A stretch of 64,000 nucleotides of DNA from assembly GCA_946811695.1 (NCBI GenBank), contig OX328132.1:52403859-52467858 (forward strand). The letters are read 5' to 3'. The notes beneath the pieces are model-generated. The model was not told the origin of the DNA and did no database searches. It saw only the letters and a program-made list of their open reading frames with translations. Numbering within the stretch: position 1 is the first letter of the stretch; each line of letters opens with the position of its first letter. The DNA is from Gonocerus acuteangulatus. Lineage: Eukaryota > Arthropoda > Insecta > Hemiptera > Coreidae. A program made the translations under genes and the position numbers. Positions 45,521 to 59,173 of the stretch are shown piece after piece.

Positions 45521-47508
45521 TTTAACGGGGGTCATTTTTGGTGTCTACTAGGTAGGATCAATAAAGATTTGAAGAAATTTTTCAAAAATTCCGTCATGAG
45601 TCCAACCTCAATAGCTACTTTCCTTCGGAGGAAAGTGCTAAAAAGTGGCCGGAGGAACAGAGCAGGGCTGCCACATCTCAGAGCCGGGCCCAGGACCAGA
45701 TCACGGGCCCCAACTGCTCAGAGCCGGGCCCCTACTTCTCCGAGCCAGACTGAAAATTCTAGTACTTTGCTATCTATTAAATTCGTATCTATCAATCTAT
45801 AAAAATTTAATGTCGTATGGGGTACTATTGATGAGCGAAATTTAAAAAAAAAATCAAAAAATGCGAGGGAAAAAACTTTGGATCACTTGATATGGAATGA
45901 CCCATAGGATTTTGGACATTTTAAAATTATTTTCATCTTGTGTTTTGGCGAAATGAGAATAAAAGCCGACAATCGGTGCAGCAAAGGTAACGTTCGTAGT
46001 TTTATTACGACTCCTAATGAAATATGCTATTCTGGGACTGCACTTGTTTTGTCGTTTATGTACATTAAAAAAATATAGATGCCATTCTAATAAAAATAGG
46101 CTACGCCCATCTATATTTCTAAACCCCATTCTTTTTAAAAGCTCATAACCTATACAATTTTTTCCAATGACCGAGGCCCGGCCCGGGCCCGGGACAACAG
46201 TACCCGGCTGCCCCCCCCCCCAGCAGCCCTGGAACAGAGTGAAGAGCTCGCCGACGTGTTTCACCGGGAAGAACAAGCCCTAGGAGCTACGGGTAGTACT
46301 GAACATGAAATTAAAATATCCAAGGACTATTTGAAGGACACCATTAAGAAGGAAATCAAAAACCTGTTGGACGAAGGAACCACAGTGTCCACTACATTCC
46401 CGTAGAATAGCCCAATGTGGGCGTTTAAGAAAACAGGATCTTCTGGAAAATACTCCAGGATCTCTTTGAGGTAGAGATAGACTATCGGAAATTAAATGAC
46501 ATTACCAAGGACGAAAAAGATATCCTTCACCCAGATTAGAGAATATTATAGAACCTCTGAGTGGAGCAACTGTGTTTAGTTTCCTCGACCTTAAATAAGG
46601 CTACCACAAACAGGTATAATGCACTGGCAGACTGGTTGTCAATAATTCAAAAGGTAAACGTAACAAACACGAAATGCGACGATCACCAACAATCCGACTA
46701 ATGTTATGACAATTGTTTTTAAGAATGGAACCTCGAAGATTCGCGATGTTAGCGACGCAACACCTACCGCGAATGAAGGGGAGCGTGCACTAAAGGAAAT
46801 AGATAACGTCGGCGTTAGCAAGCCAAGGCATATCATTTGGAAACATCAACGTCCGGAAACCCTCAAATCAAGTACGTGCACCGCACGCGTACAAGCCTCA
46901 AATTCGAGGCATCGAGCGCCCCTATCAATTCGGGATGACATCGTCTGCCGATTTCTGGAGGATGCCTTAGTGCCAGAACAAACTACATATCCTTACGTTG
47001 GAAATGCCACTGTAAGGGATAGGATCCGCATATTGTAGGAAGAAGAACGGTCGGACAGAACGTTTATCACGTGTACGATGTTAAGAGAAGTGGACTTCAA
47101 CACTGCACACCATCAAGATATATCAAACTGCAGAGGAACCAGGGACATACATATATATATAATTCCCTTTAAATAAAAATCATAATATACTCTATAGTAT
47201 TATGGTGAGACAATTGTCTTTTTGTATATTTAAATTTTATTCTGCAACCGAAGTCAGCGACCCACTCAGTGTTACGATCACCAGTCTAAATTGCATATTT
47301 CGACAATAATTGAGCCTACTCACTGACGACAACGTAGCCTGAACCCGGAACTAGCAATTTAGCCTTGGTGTGGTAAACCATTGAACCAGCAAAACCAACT
47401 GAAGGGTAAATATTACATTTATAGGAAGATAATGTACGCTTTTTCCTTTATAAATGGTAAAAGGTTTCATTGCAGACCAAGAATAATAAGTACATTAACA
47501 CTTTCGCG

Positions 47509-47671
47509 GGGTCTCCCGTGGTCTAGTGGCTAGCGCGCTGGATTCATAAGCGGGAGATGGTGGGTTCGATCCCCACCGGCGCCAGAAATTTTCTCATTTC
47601 AGGGCTCGCTGAGAAAATTCCTGGTTGCACCCTGGATGTCGGCGCTAATAGCTACGATTTGTTGATGCGCC

Positions 47672-47703
<32 letters not shown>
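47509..47703 (+). mobile_element. tRNA-derived SINE, youngest copy
   Basis: Its sequence is nearly identical to 42682-42884. The direct repeats ATTAACACTTTCGC at 47494-47507 and 47704-47717 are perfect over 14 bp. Poly(A) about 30. Confidence 0.93.
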
Positions 47704-47706
<3 letters not shown>

Positions 47707-48039
47707 AACACTTTCGCTGCGGGTGTCATTACGAAAGGACACTAGTGATCCTACCCGCTTATGAGTGTCCGTTCCGAAGGACACTACTCCATTGCTTTCC
47801 CTTTAGATTCAAAGGCTCGTAAATGGAGGGGATTCAATTTTATAGCTCCAGCATAGCCTTTAGTATTGTTTGGACTTTCCAATAGTGTTTTCAGTTTTCA
47901 AATCGGCTGACTAGAAGATTTTTTTTGAAAAAAAAATGTCTGCATGAAAAATTCAATCAAAAATGCACCCGATACTGAGGTATTCCCAAACAATGACAGT
48001 GGCAGTGGAAGTGTTATAAAAAAATAATAGAAAAATAAT

Positions 48040-50640
48040 AATAAAATAATTTTGTTATCTACAAATTATTCATCAATAATCATCTATTTTGCTCTACATA
48101 ATGATAAGATTTAAGTTGAGCAGAGTGAAGAAAAGATTGGAGATTTGCCGTGTACCCTACTTCCAAGTATAACCGATTTGATACTTTCAGCTTGGGGTTG
48201 TATACAGATTTGTATGAAGAATTTCTTTCTTGGTTCAACCATAGGATTAGATCTGCTACTAGGAGGTTTCATTTTACAGGAAATTATCAGAATAATCAAT
48301 CCTAATAAAGTTAATACCCACATGTTTGATCGAAATTAAAGGTTGGGGAAGAATGTGACACTGAATATGAAAATAAATGAATATAATCACATGTTTTAAT
48401 AGCTAACCATGATAAATCAACCTCAAATATTAATAAGATAAAATATAAAGCATTTACTGTATAGGTTGACTAGCTTGCTGAAATCGATGACTGCTGGCCA
48501 GAAATTGATCTTTCAATATTTTCTGATCTGACTACTAGACGCACACATTGAAGTCATCAAAGATTTTATTTATTTTTTGAGTTTACAAACTTTTGTAATT
48601 TATTTCATAAAACTAAAAGTATACAACACATATTATTAGAACTGTACATTTTTATATATTTACAAATATCAATAATATCTTATTCATACAATTGATGCCT
48701 AAACAAAAGTCTTTACGAATAAAAATGACAATAGATATGTTCAATCATCAACTTTTCATGTTCAAGTTATAATCATTGCTTTAATTTAAAGTGAAGAGAT
48801 AAAATATGAAAGAAAAATATGAAGATCAATCGAAATAAATAATAATAAATAAAAACTATTATTTGTACAATACAATTTGCATTAACGTCAGTATATAATA
48901 CAAACTTTAGTTCTACAATGCAATTTACTTCTTCGAAGACACCATTTCATTCACGTTTATGATTTTAAATAGCTTGCTTCCAAGCCTGAAATGAATTCAT
49001 GATGTAAAACCAGAAAAAAAAAAAATAAATAAATAAATTTAAATTAATTTGAGCTAGGGAAATGATTTAAAACTAAGTATTTATTTATTTTTGTAGTAAT
49101 TTATTGATGATTCTTAAAACAGTTATTATTATAATATCCACAATTTTAGTAAGAAGTAAAGAAAAATGTATCGACATTTAGAACATGACATTGCATTGTT
49201 TGAACCAGAAAGTGTTAGAAGTATTGCTTGTTCATTGAACTACATTTCTTATATTTGTTCAATTTCATTATTAAAGAATTAGCCTTCTTTTAGGCATTGG
49301 GTAATTGAAAGTAATAAAGCCATTTTTTTCTTCACACTAATGTTTAAATTATATACTCTGTTTTGAATATTTTACTTCATGCTTTAGAAGAGGCATTGGT
49401 AAAAATAATCATCATGCAAATCTATTTATTAAAGTAGTTTAAATTGAAAAAATGGTGTTACTACTTCAAATGAGATGTCCATAGAACTAAGGGCCATTAC
49501 AATAATAAAAAATTAGATTATTCCACACCTATAAGCAAATGGTTAATAAAACCTTATAGATCAATGCTATCCAGAAAATTCTAGATTTACGATTAATTCT
49601 TGAAACGATTCTCTTAATTGCTTCATACACAAGTTATTTTTTTGTACAACTATTTACTATTTTAACTGCCACTTCAAAATGACTATATATCTTGTCTGAA
49701 TTAGAAGAATGATCTGTTTTATTATTATTTTTTTTTTTTTAGGGCACACAACTACTTGGTTATCATTTCCCAGGAGATTGTTCTGAAATTATACTTGTAG
49801 ATTTAATTTCACATAGTTCTCTTCACAATTTTTTTCTAATTGGATTCCTGTCTATTATTTCTTATTGGTCATCTTATGTCTAACTTCTGAAAAAACGTAA
49901 TTAGTATCACACAATGCTTAGTACATTGAGACAAGGATGGGTGATACAAATTAGTTCAAGAAGAAAGGGATAGGTTTCTTAAACAGTAACCAAATACGCT
50001 GTTAAAAATAGCTCAAAATTCGTTAGTGATTTTGCTTTGATAGCAATACAGTATAATACAGTAGGAAGCACAATATATTAAAATAATTTATTTTTATTGA
50101 GCCATTTAACTATTTACAAATTAATATGACAATTACAATATTTGTACATACATTGTTTTTACATACTATTTAAAAAATGTACAGCGTAAGTAAAAAATAA
50201 AATCAATTTTGTTATATAAATATAAATATAAATATAAATATAAATATAAATATAAATATAAATATATATATATATATTTATATATACTCACACACACCCA
50301 CACACACAAACACATATATTTTGATTTTGAGTATTGATGTCTGAAAGAACCATCAAATCTAATTATATTATTTAATCTAATGTAAAAAATCTTAATCTAG
50401 TTTTCCATTAATAAAAAGTACATTGAAAAACTATTTTCATTAAAGCCATCTTGAATGATGTTATTTCTTATGTAAGTACAGATTGCAGTTCATCATACTT
50501 TCTAATATTTTGGCCACATTGATAAATGTCTGTCATGTATACTACACATCTTAAGCACATATGACTTGGACTTATGACTTGGATGAGTGTCCTTGACTGA
50601 TGTTAGTGGTAGTGCTCCTTGGAGCTAAGGGATAGTAACC
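48040..50640. other. AT-rich sequence beyond BCAT, no gene recognised
   Basis: Scattered TTTATT motifs could be - strand poly(A) signals for BCAT. No protein family was recognised in the short frames at 48111-48339. It includes the hexamer microsatellite at 50217. Confidence 0.35.
50217..50280. repeat. (TATAAA)n then (TA)n microsatellite
   Basis: About seven tandem TATAAA hexamers passing into TA dinucleotides and a CA-rich stretch. Confidence 0.9.
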
Positions 50641-50897
50641 TAAAACAAAATAGGTTTAACTATTTTATGTCATATTCTAGCTTAAATATCACACTACGAT
50701 TTATTCTAGCTTATACGTCCGTGAATAGAACTTATTCAATAAATGTTTTCAATCTGAAGATCTTATGTGACAACCAATAAAAAAGGCTAATCATATATCA
50801 AATTTTATTCCATAAATGGCATAAGGTTTTACTCTACAAAATTAATTGTCAAATGTCATTAACTTATATAATGGATTTTCTGTATAATTATACCTTT

Positions 50898-51086
50898 TCA
50901 GTCAATAGGTCGAGCCCAAGGATGTGGAATAATTCCATATTGGATATCAGTCAATGTTTTTAAAAGTCGCTTGTAAATGGGTTTTTCTTGCTCGGTCGTT
51001 GGTATTTTAATTTCTTCTCCTTCATAGTATATTGAATTTATTGGAGTTACTATGCAAGCTGTACCTGCCCCAAACACTTCTAAAAG
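50898..51086 (-). CDS. BCAT: BCAT last exon
   Basis: Acceptor TTTTTCAG; 62 codons plus TGA (50898-50900). It reads [20 protein letters not shown] then [19 protein letters not shown]. Confidence 0.94.
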   Translation of the reverse strand, partial: LLEVFGAGTACIVTPINSIYYEGEEIKIPTTEQEKPIYKRLLKTLTDIQYGIIPHPWARPID

Positions 51087-54000
51087 CTGAAAAATGAAAT
51101 TTTATTAAAAAACTGCTCTGACTTTCTATTGCTTGATACACATTATATCATAGGGCTGCTTTTAGCAGAAGATAACTTCAACTTTAAAATTATCAACAAT
51201 TTTACACTATATGAGTCATTTTTATTGTATAATATCAATAGTTTGATATAATGCATCATTTGGTACTAATATTTGGCCCTGTTAAAGATGATATGTTGTA
51301 CAATCTAAACATTACTGAACAGAAAGGAAGTTACGATAAAATTTAATGATACATATTTAAAAATTATCTAATTAGAAAATAAGGAAAGCTAACACATAGT
51401 AAGTAATATTTTGAAGATGCCCTTTTTTTAGACTTTCGAAGGTATATTGTTGTTGAATGAGTAACTTTTTCCTTATTTTTTTTAAGGTGCATCGAGTACT
51501 GTTGGTGCTCATTAGCATTCATTCTTTATTGCTTCCTTTTTCCTTGTCATTTCCTTTAAAATCAACCATGCATATATGTGTGTTTTATTATTTAATCAGA
51601 TATCTTGATTAATAAAAAAAACAAAAATAAAAAAAATAAAAAAAAATAATAAAAAAAAAAAATAAATAAATAAAAAAAAAAGGAATTTCTTATGGGGTTC
51701 TTTATTTTTGTCACATTTGTAAAAATAATATGAAAAATGATAAATTTTTGCCCATATAAAATAGTGAACAATTAGCATAAATTAAAGTTATCAATAAGAA
51801 TGTAACAATTATTAAATTAAGTCAATACCCGATTTTCCTTAGAGAGAGAAACAATCTCATCCATGGTTATAGTCCTTTCTGTTACTTTAAAGTCATTCCA
51901 TTCATGTGCCAGCTGAAGGACAGAGTGCCTTGTGATTCCAGGCAAAATGAGTCCATTCAATGGTGCCGTTGCCAGCTCAATTTCTACACAAAAATGAATT
52001 TATGTAAAGTCAAGCTCAATCTGAAGGCATGATTGAAAAAGTCCGTCACGCAGGAGCTGCATAACTAAGCACTTTCCTCAGAATTTTTGTAGTGTAGACT
52101 ACATTACTGAATAATTTGCTGTAAATAACCTATATAAATAAAATAAAAACGTGAATAGTTCTGTTCATTTACATTTCTTATGAGAACTGTTCAATTATTA
52201 ATTTTGTAAATAATTTGCTTCCAGAGTTATGTTAATGCATGATACTGTACTACTTAATAAATACACAAAAACTTCATTTTCCGTCTTTTGATCTGACGCA
52301 GAAACAGGATACAGTCCCCCTAGTAGGAGATAGCACTCCTCACGGCGCACAGTGGGACAGAATCCCGATTCCGTGGCCAAAAATCAAATTTTCGAATTTT
52401 ATATTTTCGTCTCTATACGTTCAGATCTTGTTTAGGGATAGTCCTAGAACAAAATTCCAGCCCAGACAGCTAGATACCTGCTTTAGGGTAGCCTTGACAT
52501 CAGTCGAAAGTCAGCCTTTCTTCGGTACGTACGAAACAAGTAGACGAGTCGAGAAATTCTTGCCTGTTTTGAAGTGCTGTGAAACTGGATAAACTTATTC
52601 AATTGGAATTCGGCAAGATGGAACCACTTTCTGGAGGTATGTAGAATACAAGGTTATGCACAATTATTGCTCATTTAATGTAGGAAATATTTAAATCTGG
52701 CGACAAGTAAACATAAAAAGATTTACATTTTTTATCTAAAATCGATTTTCTAATAGAGTTTTAAAAATTTCTCTGCGAGGTACGGTCTTCTTTCGATAAG
52801 GAACTGATAGTGTATAGTCTTAAATATAACATATTAAAAAACTGGCTGCTACAAACTGCAACTTTAGTCGTGAGGCCAATTTTAATAGAGGAACGCGTGG
52901 CGCGACAATAACGGGCGTGTGAATGTAATGCATTGGATATTACCTTATAGTGTATTGGTATGTTTTGTATCTATTAAAATAGGTTAATGTCTTATAACGA
53001 TCATGGAAATTAGTGAATTAACATTAATTAATGGTCCTAATTAAATTTGAATATGATAATTTATTATTTTAAATAAACGCTTTACAAGTTATTTTACTCT
53101 CCGTTTTATGACAATTTAAAACTTTTATAATATAGTCCTGAAATAACTCTCTACGGAGTTAGAACTGTATTTGCGACATGTTTGTAAGACCTAACGGTAG
53201 GTTACACCCTTCGACTGCACTGTCGGCTTTCTGCAGTAAAGAAAGGAGTCTCCTGCTCTTCAGCCTTTCTTATACCTGTTGTTTGTTGACCCCGAGGAGA
53301 CCCTCGTAAAAATGGTTTCACTCAGACTTATTCATTCTTTTTGTCTCGTACAGAAGTTATTTAAATATATTTGCTGTCATTTAGTAGTAATAAATTATTT
53401 TAGTACATTTCAAGGTATAACACTGTAAGTGAGAAATCTGAAAATCTGAAATATTATTAGGGTTTTAATACATAGTATATAGTTTTGTTAAGTATAAAAA
53501 TAACTTCTGAATAATGCCATTGAATTTTGAACATGTTTATATTGGTATTTTACAGAGTATTCTAAATCTTCAAATCTGGAATTGTCAAGAAAAGATGTTT
53601 TCTTTATGGTGAAAGACAGTATGAAACATAAAAAGAAATTCGTCATTGACGTTTTGAAAGATGCAATTTTCAAAAAAACCGGACATATGATACATGTAGA
53701 CGAGGATGAAAAGTCATTAGGACTGTTACTTGGAAATTTTCGATCGAAATGGACAGCAGCAAATAGAATCCAATGAAAGTTTTACCCATATCAAGTTACT
53801 CCATAATAAATGCATTTTTTTTTATAATATTAATTTTACAATACTTTTACTGATGTTTTTGCTGTAATTTAACTCTTGAATCGTAAGCAATCACTTCAAA
53901 AACCAAATTAGATGAGATTTCACTTCATATTTTCAACGTAAAAACAGTTTTGGCCGACATTTTGGATCCGCCATTTTGAATTTTGAAAATCTGATCTCAG

Positions 54001-54699
54001 ATTCGTAATCAGCAACCTCGAAAACCCTGGTACAGGTAATTTGAGATTTTTGGACCCCAATTTCGGGATTCTGTCCCACTGTGCGGCGGCTTTGGGAATC
54101 TACGTTTGGCGGGTAGACGTATGAAACAGAGTTTAAAGTAACCCCTCCTTTCCAATAGACCGATTTACTTAATTTTTACAACACTTCTTTCTCATGAGAT
54201 ACCCACGACGTATACCGCATTTCGTTACAATACAGCAGAAATTACGACCGGTAAGAGTATATTAGTACTTTAGGTCCGGAGTAAACCCCCCCCTCCAAAT
54301 AACCCGAATTAGTTTATTTTTACAACCCATTTTTCTCTGTTGATTACCACCACGAATACCGAGTTTCGTTGAAATGTAACAAAATTACGGCTGGTAGTGG
54401 CGAATTGGTAATGTGGGTCCGGAGTAAACCCCACATCCTAATGAACCGATTTATTTCATTTTTACATTGTATTTCTCTCTTTAGATCAACGTAACTAATA
54501 CCGAGTTTCGTTGAAATATAACAAAAACTACGGTTGGCATGGTCAAATTAGTGTTTGGGTCCGGGGTAAACCCCCCCTCCCGGTGGACTGATTTTGTTGG
54601 TTAACGAACTCGTTCAATCGTTTGCTAATTGAACGCTATATACCACGTTTCGTGAAGAAAAAACAAAAACTCTGGCCGCTATCGTGTTAACAGACACAC

Positions 54700-54759
<60 letters not shown>

Positions 54760-57700
54760 TTTAACAGGGGTCATTTTCGGTGTCTACTAGGTAGGATCGA
54801 TAAGGATTTGAAGAAATTTTTCAAAAATTCCGTCATGAGTGCAACCTCAATAGCTACTTTCCTTCGGAGGAAAGTTCTAAAACAATATTCAAGGCCTACC
54901 TCCTCCTGGGTGTTTTATCACAACAAAAATGTTCATGGATCCAGCTTCTGTGATTTGGCGATCCTCTCCATACAGCCACAGTACTTGCTGGAATCCTTTT
55001 TGCATAGCGATTTCCTAAAAGTTGAAAAAAAGTATAGAAAATACATATCTTTACATAACAGACAAGAACACTCAGGGAGCCAGATACTAGGTATATGATT
55101 CTTGGTCATATTAGGAACTGGGTGTTAATACAATACTCTGGCTGATTCATATCCACTTTCAAGGTATCCATTAATAGCTGGATTGGTCCAAGGACGTACA
55201 CATCCAGCTAGAATGCCTAACCATGGATTTATCTCTTATAACAGTTAAAAATGCTTAAAAGTAAAGAATACAATATTTTAAAATGAAATAGATAATGTTG
55301 GATGGCTTTGGTGATTCCCAAAGTTCGAGTCCTTAAGTCCACATGGGTTGTGTGATAGTTTTGTGTATTGTCAGTTTGTTTTGTAAAGATAATTTAGATG
55401 AGGGTACAATTAGGATTTATAAGTAAATTAATATATAACTTTCCAATTGCGTGGATATATATTCTAGCAAGTGTTGGGAAGCTGAAGGGTTTAGGAAAAT
55501 TGAAAGGATAACACTCTCATCATTGTAGGTTGTTATTAATGTTTGAGGATGTGTGGAAAAATTTGGAATCTAAAGCAGGGAAAGAAGGGGTTAAAGAAAA
55601 ATCTTATGTGCAAAGAGATGCGTGCAATTCGTTAAAGGACTAATAGCAGTATTAGGATAGTTGTCGAGAATTTTTGTGAGTGTGATTACTCGATCTAACC
55701 ATAACACTCCACCACAATATATTGTAGCAAGGAGTTGTTGGATATGAGAGAGGAGAGTTATAAGACTTATTATTCATCAACAGGAGTTAACATGTTGACA
55801 GTCACAGTAATTTTCAAGATTCTGCTCTAGAAAATCAATTTAATTAAATATTATCTTATTGAAAACTTTAATTATATAACATAATGATCACCAGAAAGCA
55901 TATGAAATGTCCCACCCGCAAAAAAAAAAATTATGAACCATCTCCTAGTTGGCAAAGCTAACAGAAAATTCTTCAAAAAAGCAAACTATGAATTAGTTCA
56001 TACCCAGACACACTTTAACCTGTAATTTCTTTAATGTGCCATTATTTTCTGTTTTCTTCCTTGAGGCCATATATACATTTTTATACTGATAAACTATGAG
56101 TTAATAACATTCTCCTGAAATAACCTCTGTAAATGTTATCCAAGTCAGTGAGAGTTTTAAAGTAAATGTTTAGATATATTGAATGGTTTAGCTCAGTCTT
56201 TTTTTGGTGTACCACACACTGCAGACAAAATTCCTATATATTCTGTTAAACCTTAAAAAGAGTGACATGTCTGGAAAGTGTAGCCATGACAGATATTCAA
56301 CGTGTACTGAAGTCAGGGCCAAAAATGTACTGACTCTGTAAATAATGTAATGACTTGCAGGACATTCAAATATGGCAACAAGTAAAGCAGAAACTACACA
56401 TAATAAAGGGGCAATATATTGAAAAATTATTTTACAACTATCAGTTCCATTATACTTTCTTTCAGCCCCGATTTTTATTTAGTGGCCTCCAGTGGGAGAT
56501 CCACTGGGGGGGGGTACCACCTATTTTTTGTCTAGATTATGCTTAAACGATTCCCAGGTGATAGAGGCTGCAGTATGAGTTGATTGCAGAGAATGAGGTT
56601 CAAAAGTGGCAAAGTGGTTTAACATGACAATCAAGGAGTGAATCAACTGAGATTGATATGTCTCCCAGGAAAAAGAAAGATAAATGAAACAATTGAAAAA
56701 AAAAACTGGAGTGCTGGAAGTATCAGCTGGTCACTTGGTTGTTTAGTTGGGAGAAATGGGTGACGGGCCTTAAGTAAATCATAAATGGTATTGTAGGGAG
56801 CATTTGAAGTGGAGATTTCAAACAAGGAATGCATCCATTCCATAATGACAGGAATTTGTAATAGTATTCGGCAATAATATGATAAAGTAGTATAATTCTG
56901 AAAATATGATGGAGAGAGGGGGAGTAAGCCTGCTGATGTTATATTAGTCTACAATTGGATTGTTCTAGAGTCCAGTTTTGATAACAGAAGTAGCCATTAA
57001 TACCTAACGTAAGTGATATTTTCAAAAGCAAGTCTGCTACTAAAGCAACATTGATTTTTTTTTTTTTTTTTTTTTTTTTTCTCTCTCTGAGGTGTGTATT
57101 CTTGCCTTATTGTTGTAAATCCATTTTTATTTCTTAGCAGAATGGTGGTCAAGTTGAAGTGGTGTTTTGAGTTTAGGAAGAGTTGAGTTGCTAAGGTTAT
57201 CATCAGGTTTATGAGTGGAGTAGGAAGTGTTTCGAGCCAATTTATGAAAATGGATTAGAGATCCACAAGGCCTTAAGTTTGTTGTGGAAGAGTTTGATTA
57301 GGCTTAGCAATTGCTGAGCTTACAAATCTCTCATTCAGTGAAGTTATCTTATGAAGAAATCACATTCTCTGAGTAGGGGGTATTGATGGATAATAGTAGA
57401 ACTATTAAAAAAAAAATGGGCACCCAAGGATCGAATTGTCACTTTGTGAAATAACTGTAAATTTATACGTATTAAAAATGATATGCAATGATTTTATAAA
57501 GTTTTGTGTCTGAAAATGTCAATCTCAAGTTAAAACCTAATTTTTAAAAAATATCAATTATGTAAAAAATCATTTGAATTTTAGATGTAATAAAAATAAT
57601 TTGAAATGTTTTAAATTTTATTAATTTGTACTTCTAATTAAACCATAGTACATATATGTAAGCCTCATTCAATAATTTGGATTGGGGGAGTGAATATAGC

Positions 57701-59113
57701 AAACAAGGTCAGTGTCACGAGGCCTTATTAGGTCTTATATCAGTTTATTGGTTCCAATATGTCTAAAAAATAGTTTATATTGAATATTTTTTTTTTAAAT
57801 TATAGAATTTAAATAAATGCACTAGACAGTAATGGGCACTATTGTGAATGAGACTATATTTCAACGATTAGCAATTATAAACAGAAGAATAGGTGCTCCT
57901 TTATCTCCAATACACGATGGAAGATAATAGCCACATTTTATTCAGTCCTCTTCGGACAATACTATCAATCACATAATCTTCATTACGATATGGATTAGTT
58001 TAGAACAAAATATTTTTTGTCTATTATATATAGATGGTTGCAACAAAATGAAACAGCCTGGACCCCATTAAGAATACATCCAGGAAAAATTTACACGTCC
58101 CTTTGGAAAATGTCGTTATAGAAAAAATAATTTTCTTTGACTGAAAACTGGACATGACTAGTGATTCAGTAATCCTTAAAGCTTGGGAAAGAATAATATT
58201 TAACACTTATTTATTGGGTATTTCTAGCAGATAAAGATAGTAGATTTGGCAGTTATAAATAGATTTTTTCAAGATGGCCAAACATTCATTCAGTTTTGAA
58301 GAAATAAAAGTATGCTGCTAATAAATCCCATATAGCGTACCTCTAAATAAAAATCCGATTAAGTGTTAATATCACTTGTTGCATCCTGACATTTTCTATT
58401 AATTGATTATTGCTACAAAGGGCAACATAGTGCAGTTAAGAGGAACTCTGCACATTATAATTTTAAATTAAAGTTATAATTAAATTATGTCATATCGTTA
58501 TCCTTAGAATTACCTGTATTTTAATTGTGGGTGCATAATTGGCTCCCATTTTTCTATCACCAACTCCACCCGGCCAAGCCCTGATAAAGGCAGGGTCAGC
58601 AAGGAGAGCCACAGACTTATCAACACTCGACGTGCCAAAGTAGGTACCGACTGGACAGAGGATCACATAGAGAAGTGCAGACTCGGGAGTAACAACCCCT
58701 AATGTAGGCTGGAATAAAGGTATTCTGATTAATAAAAACATTTTTTACATTCATATTCTTATCTATATATTTCATAACATCATATTCATATAAATATTTC
58801 ATACATTAGAGGTGCTGCATGATGGAAATTGATGTTCACCTCTACGATAACAATCAGAAAATCTCCTCTGTACTTTATTCTTACTCCCATTTTCAATAAA
58901 TAAAGTATTTTGGAGTTTTTGTAATTGTTATTTTCATAATGAATATTTTATGCAATTCTTTATCTGATTATATTTCAGTTTAGTTAGAAATTAATATTTT
59001 CTTTGAGCACATAATGTAGATTTTTTAAAAATTATAGTTATCAATTAAAATAATGAATATAACTGTTTAACATTAAATTTATTTTTAATTCATAAAAAAA
59101 AAAAAAATGTTAA

Positions 59114-59173
<60 letters not shown>

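Larger units (their letters stand above)
52039..54880 (+). mobile_element. HINE/Helentron-like element, copy 2, split by a transposon
   Basis: The 5' end AAGTCCGTCACGCAGGAGC with AGCACTTTCCTC (52068-52079), the diverged 143-bp units at about 54260-54600, TA array at 54710 and 3' hairpin CTTTCCTTCGGAGGAAAG followed by TTCTAA (to 54880) parallel copy 1. The element is inserted in the BCAT intron between the exons at 54900 and 51983, antisense to BCAT, and is itself interrupted by a 1736-bp transposon at 52348-54083. Confidence 0.6.

Noticed and set aside
47704..48339. Another piggyBac element starting TTAACACTTTCGC, with an open frame at 48145-48339
   Set aside because: No matching inverted right end was found. 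The frame shows no recognisable transposase motif.
51479..51520. SINE tail fragment (TTTTTTTAAGGTGCATCGAG, then GGTGCTCATTAGC)
   Set aside because: Similarity to the SINE tail is weak and broken by an insertion. Left unannotated.
52239..52592. 117-codon frame crossing the left end of the Transib-like element
   Set aside because: It runs from the HINE sequence through the transposon boundary, so it did not evolve as one gene. The part inside may simply be the 5' leader of the predicted mini-gene.
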